From Pimelobacter simplex (GTDB lineage Bacteria; Actinomycetota; Actinomycetes; Propionibacteriales; Nocardioidaceae): DNA of 64,000 nt. The notes under the pieces are model-generated. The model was not told where the DNA came from, made no database searches, and was given only the letters and a program-made list of their open reading frames with translations. The stretch covers positions 1,302,001 to 1,366,000 of the forward strand of contig NZ_CP096276.1 in the NCBI RefSeq assembly GCF_024662235.1. Direction: 5' to 3'. Position numbers and translations under genes: made by a program. The number at the start of each line of letters is the position of its first letter. The stretch's first letter is position 1. Positions 59,393 to 64,000 of the stretch are shown here, in pieces.

Positions 59393-60740
59393 GCAGGACC
59401 GGAACGGGAGCGAGGGGGTCGTCATCACCACTGCGAACCCCGAGCGCACCCGGCCGGGTCTCTCCGGTCTCCTGCGCCGCGTGCCGCGCCCGCGGCTGGG
59501 CCGGCTGCCCTCGCTCCGCACGCTGCGCGAGGTCCGCTCCAGCAGCACTCGCACCGGGTGGACCCGCACGCTCAAGGACGCGCTCGACCGGCCGCTGACG
59601 ACGTACTACCTGCTCCTCGGCGCCACCGCGCTGCTGCTCACCATCGGCCTGATCATGGTGCTCAGCGCGTCGAGCGTGTCGTCGTACCGGGCGACGGGGG
59701 ACTCGTACACGATCGTCAAGCGCCAGGTGATGTGGGTCGCGCTCGGCATCCCGTGCGCGTTCATCGCCTCCCGGGTCTCGATCAAGTGGGTGCGCGGGCT
59801 GGCCTACCCGGCGTTCTCGATCTCGTTGATCCTGCTCGGCCTGACCGCGCTCGTCGGCGTCGAGGTCAACGGCAACACCAACTGGCTCGCCCTGGGCCCG
59901 GTGCAGATCCAGCCCTCCGAGATCGCCAAGCTCTCGCTGGTCATCTGGGCCAGCCACATCTACGCCAACAAGGAACGCCGCCTCGGGAACCTGCACCAGA
60001 TGCTGGTGCCGGTGGTGCCCGGGATGATCCTGGCCACCGGCCTGGTCGTGGTCGGCCGCGACCTCGGTACGGCGCTCATCTTCTTCGCTCTGCTCGTCGC
60101 GATGCTCTGGGTGGTCGGCGCCCCGGCGCGGCTGTTCGTGATGAGCTTCCTCGTGGTCAGCGTCCTCGCGCTGGCGCTGGCCGCGACCAACCCGGTCCGC
60201 ATGGCGCGCATCTCGAGCTTCACCAACCCCCTGCGCGAGGACATCTACCACTCGACGGGCTGGCAGCCGGCCCACGGTCTCTACGCGATGTCCAGCGGGG
60301 GCATCTTCGGCGAGGGCATCGGCGCCAGCCAGCAGAAGTGGGGCTCGCTGCCCGAGGCCCACACCGACTTCATCTTCGCCGTCCTCGGCGAGGAGCTCGG
60401 CCTGGTCGGCACGCTGCTGGTGATCGGGCTCTTCCTGGTCATCGCGTACGCCGGCCTGCGGGTCGCGCGCGAGACCACGCAGCCGTTCGTGCGCTACTGC
60501 ACCTTCGGGATCATGGTCTGGCTGATCGGCCAGATGATGATCAACGTCGGCATGGTGCTCGCCATGCTTCCCGTCATCGGCATCCCCCTGCCCCTGGTCT
60601 CCTACGGCGGCTCGAGCCTGCTGCCGACCCTGGCCGCGCTGGGCCTGGTGATCGGCTTCGCCCGGCGCGAACCCGCGGCGGCGCGCGCGCTGGCGCAACG
60701 GCGGCGGGCCCGGTCGGCCGGTCTGTCGGCGCGCGGATAG
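59349..60740 (+). CDS. ftsW: Peptidoglycan glycosyltransferase FtsW (start uncertain)
   Basis: SEDS-family polymerase with ten membrane helices. LYAMSSGGIFGEGIGASQQK, GSLPEAHTDFIFAVLGEELG (the catalytic-loop Asp lies in this stretch) and IGIPLPLVSYGGSSLLPTLA are diagnostic. From ATG 59349 it has 463 residues and overlaps murD by 44 bases. The next standard start in frame is GTG 59481, and no ATG, GTG or TTG lies between them. A non-standard ATC at 59424 behind GAGGGGG is possible. The basic cytoplasmic lead is unusually long with any of the earlier starts. It acts with FtsI in septal wall synthesis. Confidence 0.9.
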   Translation: MPSPPRYGSTSARAEQDRNGSEGVVITTANPERTRPGLSGLLRRVPRPRLGRLPSLRTLREVRSSSTRTGWTRTLKDALDRPLTTYYLLLGATALLLTIGLIMVLSASSVSSYRATGDSYTIVKRQVMWVALGIPCAFIASRVSIKWVRGLAYPAFSISLILLGLTALVGVEVNGNTNWLALGPVQIQPSEIAKLSLVIWASHIYANKERRLGNLHQMLVPVVPGMILATGLVVVGRDLGTALIFFALLVAMLWVVGAPARLFVMSFLVVSVLALALAATNPVRMARISSFTNPLREDIYHSTGWQPAHGLYAMSSGGIFGEGIGASQQKWGSLPEAHTDFIFAVLGEELGLVGTLLVIGLFLVIAYAGLRVARETTQPFVRYCTFGIMVWLIGQMMINVGMVLAMLPVIGIPLPLVSYGGSSLLPTLAALGLVIGFARREPAAARALAQRRRARSAGLSARG

Positions 60741-60743
60741 GTT
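60738..60743 (+). promoter_or_regulatory. -10 hexamer TAGGTT before murG, sharing the ftsW stop codon
   Basis: TAGGTT starts with the TAG stop of ftsW and is followed by 6 bases and the GTG at 60750. This is the same layout as the leaderless promoters elsewhere in the window. Confidence 0.5.
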
Positions 60744-60749
60744 CTCCCC

Positions 60750-61847
60750 GTGAGGATTCTTCTGGCCGGTGGGGGGACGGCGGGGCACACCTCGCCGCTG
60801 CTCGCGACCGCCGACGCGCTGCGCCGACTCGACCCCGACGTCGAGATCACCTGCCTGGGCACGCCCCGGGGCCTGGAGAACAAGGTCGTGCCCGCGGCCG
60901 GGTACCCGCTGCGGCTGGTGCCGCCGGTGCCGCTGCCGCGCAAGCCCGGCAAGGACCTCGCCCTGGTGCCCCAGCGGCTGCGCGCCGCGGTCAAGGCGGC
61001 CCTCGACGTCGTCGACGACGTCCGGCCCGACGTGATCGTCGGCTACGGCGGCTACGTGTCGATGCCGGCCTACCTCGCCGCGCGCCGGCGCAAGCTGCCC
61101 CTGGTCGTGCACGAGCAGAACGCGCTGCCCGGCGTCGCCAACAAGTTCGGCGCCCGGATCGCGACCCGGGTCGCGGTGAGCTTCCCCGACACGCCCCTGA
61201 AGAAGGCCGAGTACGTCGGTCTGCCCGTGCGCCGGATGATCAGCACCCTCGACCGGGCCGCCCTGCGCGGTGAGGCGCGGGCGTTCTTCGGCCTCGACCC
61301 CGAGCTGCCCACGCTCGTGGTGACCGGCGGCTCCCAGGGCGCGCGCCGGCTCAACCAGGCGATCAGCGGCGCCGCCGCGGCGCTCGGCTCGGCCGGCGTC
61401 CAGGTGCTCCACGTGATCGGTCCCAACGGCGCCAGCGACCCGAGCTGGTCCGCGCCCGTCGCGACCGGCGTCCCCTACGTCGTGCTGCCGTTCGTCGAGC
61501 GGATGGACTACGCCCTGGCCGCCGCCGACCTCATGGTCTGCCGCTCCGGCGCCTCCAGCGTGGTCGAGGCCGCGTCGAGCGGCGTACCGGCGATCTTCGT
61601 GCCGCTGCCCATCGGCAACGGCGAGCAGGCCCTCAACGCCCGCCCGGTCGTCGAGGCCGGGGGAGCGCTGCTGGTCGAGGACGCCTCGTTCAGCGCCGAC
61701 TACGTCGCCGACACCGTCCCCGCGCTGGTCCGCGACGCCGAGCGCCTGGCCCGGATGGGCGCCGCCGCCTCCGAGCTGGTCCCGCGCGACGCCGACGACC
61801 AGCTCGCCCGGATCATCCGGGACGTCGCCGCCGGAGCGCGCCGGTGA
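60750..61847 (+). CDS. murG: UDP-GlcNAc--lipid I N-acetylglucosaminyltransferase MurG
   Basis: 365-residue GT28 enzyme that adds GlcNAc to lipid I to make lipid II on the inner membrane face. RILLAGGGTAGHTSPLLATA is the N-terminal glycine-rich loop, VGYGGYVSMPAYLAARRRKL and VVHEQNALPGVANKFGAR follow, and the donor site is VTGGSQGARRLNQAISGAAA with RSGASSVVEAASSGVPAIFV and GNGEQALNA. The start is GTG at 60750. Confidence 0.94.
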   Translation: MRILLAGGGTAGHTSPLLATADALRRLDPDVEITCLGTPRGLENKVVPAAGYPLRLVPPVPLPRKPGKDLALVPQRLRAAVKAALDVVDDVRPDVIVGYGGYVSMPAYLAARRRKLPLVVHEQNALPGVANKFGARIATRVAVSFPDTPLKKAEYVGLPVRRMISTLDRAALRGEARAFFGLDPELPTLVVTGGSQGARRLNQAISGAAAALGSAGVQVLHVIGPNGASDPSWSAPVATGVPYVVLPFVERMDYALAAADLMVCRSGASSVVEAASSGVPAIFVPLPIGNGEQALNARPVVEAGGALLVEDASFSADYVADTVPALVRDAERLARMGAAASELVPRDADDQLARIIRDVAAGARR

Positions 61848-63250
61848 AGATCCCGGTCCCCGACGAGATCCTCCCCGCCGACCGGCTCGGCCGGGTCCAC
61901 CTCGTCGGCATCGGCGGTGCGGGTCTCTCGGCCATCGCCCGGCTGATGCACCAGTCCGGCGTCGCGGTGAGCGGCAGCGACGCCCACGACTCCGCGGTCG
62001 TCGCGGCGCTGCGCTCCGAGGGGATCACCGTCCACGTCGGCCACGACGCCGCCCACCTCGACGGCGTCGACACGGTCATCGCCACCACGGCCGCCCGCGA
62101 GGACAACCCCGAGATCGTCGCCGCGCTCGCGCGGGGACTGCGGCTGTGGCCGCGCTCGGCCGGCCTGCAGTCGGTGCTGCTCGGACGCCGCGTCGTCGCC
62201 GTCGGCGGCACCCACGGCAAGACCACGACCACCGCGATGCTCACCGTCGCGCTCCAGGAGGCCGGGCTCGACCCGACCTTCGCCATCGGCGCCGAGGTCG
62301 CCAGCCTGGGCACCAACGCCCGGCTCGGCACCGGCGACGTCGCCGTCGTCGAGGCCGACGAGTCCGACGGCGCCTTCCTCGTCTACACCCCCGAGATCGC
62401 CGTCGTCACCAACGTCGACGCCGACCACCTCGACCACTGGGGCACGCCCGAGGCCTACGCCGACGCGTTCGCCCGCTTCGTCGAGGGCGCCTCCGCCGGC
62501 GCGGTCGTCAACACCGACGACGCCGGCGCCGCCGCGCTGGTCGTCGACGGGACCGGTGTGGCCGGCGCCGGCTTCGCCGAGGGTGCTGCCGTGCGCGGCA
62601 GCGAGCTCGTGATGTCCGGCGGTACGACGACCTTCCGGGTCGAGGTCGGCGACGTCGACCTGGGCCGGGTCGAGCTCGGCGTGCCCGGGCGCCACTACGC
62701 CCAGGACGCGCTCCTCGCGCTCGCCGTCGGTCTCGACCTCGGGGCCGAGCCGGCCGACCTGGTCCGCGGCCTGGCCCGGCACCGCGGTGCCAAGCGCCGC
62801 ATGGAGCACGTCGGCACCGCGGCCGGGGTCCGGGTCTACGACTCCTACGCCCACCACCCCAGCGAGATCCGCGGCGACCTCGAGGCCGCCCGCTCGCTGG
62901 TGGGTGACGAGGGCCGCCTGGTCGTCTGCTTCCAGCCGCACCTGGTCTCGCGCACCCGGATCTTCGGTGCCGAGATGGGTCACGAGCTCGGCGCGGCCGA
63001 CGAGGTCGTGCTGCTCGACGTCTACGTCGCCCGCGAGGACCCCGACCCCGCGGTGACCGGTGCGCTGGTGGCCGCCGCGGTGCCGCTGCCGGCGGAGCAG
63101 GTCCGCTTCGTGGCCGACCGGTCCGCCGTACTGGAGGTGCTGGGGGGCATCGCCCGCCCCGGCGACCTCGTGCTCACCCTCGGCGCGGGCGATGTCACCA
63201 CGATCGCGCCCGCCCTGGTCGCTGCGCTCGCGGAGCGGGGCGATGGCTAG
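61844..63250 (+). CDS. murC: UDP-MurNAc--L-alanine ligase MurC
   Basis: 468-residue Mur ligase for the first stem residue. VHLVGIGGAGLSAIARLMHQ, AVGGTHGKTTTTAMLTVALQ (P-loop), VVEADESDGAFLVYTPEIAV, TNVDADHLDHWGTPEAYADA and YDSYAHHPSEIRGDLEAARS are characteristic. GTG at 61844 overlaps the murG stop. The ftsQ start lies 8 bases inside its end. Confidence 0.94.
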   Translation: MKIPVPDEILPADRLGRVHLVGIGGAGLSAIARLMHQSGVAVSGSDAHDSAVVAALRSEGITVHVGHDAAHLDGVDTVIATTAAREDNPEIVAALARGLRLWPRSAGLQSVLLGRRVVAVGGTHGKTTTTAMLTVALQEAGLDPTFAIGAEVASLGTNARLGTGDVAVVEADESDGAFLVYTPEIAVVTNVDADHLDHWGTPEAYADAFARFVEGASAGAVVNTDDAGAAALVVDGTGVAGAGFAEGAAVRGSELVMSGGTTTFRVEVGDVDLGRVELGVPGRHYAQDALLALAVGLDLGAEPADLVRGLARHRGAKRRMEHVGTAAGVRVYDSYAHHPSEIRGDLEAARSLVGDEGRLVVCFQPHLVSRTRIFGAEMGHELGAADEVVLLDVYVAREDPDPAVTGALVAAAVPLPAEQVRFVADRSAVLEVLGGIARPGDLVLTLGAGDVTTIAPALVAALAERGDG

Positions 63251-64000
63251 GGGCAAGGCCCGCGAGAAGCGGCCGCGCGGCGGGGCCGCCGACACCCTCG
63301 AGCGCACCCGCAAGGCCTTCGCCCGGCGCCAGCGCGCCCGGCGCTGGCTGACCTGGCGCTACCTGCTCGCCGCCTTCGTGCTCGTCGGCGCGATCGGGTT
63401 CGGCGTCTACGCCCTCTACTTCTCCTCGTGGCTGCGTACCGAGGGGGTCGACCTGGTCGGCAACGCCCAGCTCAGCGACAAGCAGGTCCTCGCCGTCGCC
63501 GACGTACCCACCGGGGGACCGCTCGCGACCGTCGACCTCCAGGCGATCGAGCTGCGGGTCAAGGCCCTGGCCACGGTCAAGAGCGTGGACGTCTCGCGCA
63601 AGTGGCCCCACCAGGTGCGCATCGTGGTCGTCGAGCGCACCCCGATCGCCGTCCTCGACCGGGGCGACCGGCTCACCAACCTCGACGCCGGCGGTGTCGC
63701 CTTCGGGCGGCTGGCCAAGGCCCCCGCCGGGCTGCCGCGGGTCAAGATCGGGCCCGGTGCCTCCGGCGACGCGCTGGTCGAGGGCGCCCACGTCGTCGCC
63801 GCGCTCGACCCCCAGGTCACCGAGCTCGTCGACTTCGTCGAGGCGCAGACCGTCGACGAGATCCTGCTCCACCTGCGCGACGGCCGCCTGGTGCGCTGGG
63901 GGAGTGCGGACCAGGCCGACGACAAGGCCGCGGTGCTGCTCGAGCTGCTCGACCGCAAGGCCCAGGTGTACGACGTCTCGGTCCCCGGAGCCCCGACCAC
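63243..64000 (+). CDS. ftsQ: Cell division protein FtsQ, partial (runs off the window)
   Basis: About 252 N-terminal residues with no stop before base 64000. A basic cytoplasmic lead (ARGKAREKRPRGGAADTLER) precedes one membrane helix (YLLAAFVLVGAIGFGVYALY). The POTRA domain starts at LRTEGVDLVGNAQLSDKQVL, followed by the FtsQ domain (SVDVSRKWPHQVRIVVVERT). ATG at 63243 overlaps the end of murC. It links early and late divisome proteins. Confidence 0.93.
   Translation, partial: MARGKAREKRPRGGAADTLERTRKAFARRQRARRWLTWRYLLAAFVLVGAIGFGVYALYFSSWLRTEGVDLVGNAQLSDKQVLAVADVPTGGPLATVDLQAIELRVKALATVKSVDVSRKWPHQVRIVVVERTPIAVLDRGDRLTNLDAGGVAFGRLAKAPAGLPRVKIGPGASGDALVEGAHVVAALDPQVTELVDFVEAQTVDEILLHLRDGRLVRWGSADQADDKAAVLLELLDRKAQVYDVSVPGAPT

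Overview
The window is very GC-rich, densely coded actinobacterial DNA. The gene order, the leaderless promoter style (TANNNT, then 6 or 7 bases, then the start codon) and the family content fit a Nocardioides-like member of the Nocardioidaceae; the genus is an inference. From about 27 kb to the right edge, and again at 0-8 kb, the order follows the Mycobacterium tuberculosis Rv2150c-Rv2187 neighbourhood as I remember it: FadD15-type ligase, SRPBCC protein, ArsA-like ATPase, GT87 mannosyltransferase, PlsC-type acyltransferase, class II DAHP synthase, PknL, Rv2175c, IdsA2, MetF, DUF3040 protein, then the mra/mur/fts division cluster.

Layout. 0-6 kb: partial acyl-CoA ligase, then a + strand operon (SRPBCC, ArsA-like ATPase, CxxC protein, two ROK kinases, GT87 enzyme). 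6-12.3 kb: esterase, acyltransferase, MacS-type sensor kinase, flavin reductase, lipoprotein hydrolase and a NarL-type response regulator. 12.3-24 kb: MpaB-family oxygenase with a divergent TetR regulator, two exported proteins, a FAD oxidoreductase, a SARP-receiver fusion coupled to a large sensor kinase, a hemerythrin protein, a coiled-coil protein and a DUF1028 protein. 24-31 kb: phosphofructokinase of probable pyrophosphate type, APC permease, exported protein, aroG, threonine aldolase, zinc-ribbon membrane protein. 31-44.5 kb: EamA exporter, endonuclease IV, PknL, Rv2175c homologue, a barnase/barstar-like pair, prenyl synthase, metF, a phytoene-desaturase-like protein, a YbaK deacylase, an SOS-boxed HEPN gene, a methyltransferase, DNA polymerase IV and a DUF3040 protein. 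44.6-49.2 kb: MoxR-DUF58-transglutaminase operon. 49.7-64 kb: mraZ, a small membrane protein, rsmH, ftsL-like, ftsI, murE, murF, mraY, murD, ftsW, murG, murC and partial ftsQ, the genes that make lipid II and build the septum.

The most striking unexplained feature is a family of four 162-bp hairpin elements in intergenic gaps at 535-696, 7201-7362, 9796-9957 and 11418-11579. All lie in the same orientation and align without a single insertion or deletion. Predicted loops are conserved, while paired positions change with compensating changes in the other arm. The outermost 19-25 bp differ between copies but are perfectly self-complementary within each copy. I know of no described family that matches. 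Two copies end exactly where a -10 hexamer begins, and two bracket genes that separate a sensor kinase from its likely response regulator. Other notable signals are a LexA box, a four-unit MraZ operator plus a second inverted array, a large imperfect hairpin upstream of mraZ, and a structured leader before rsmH.
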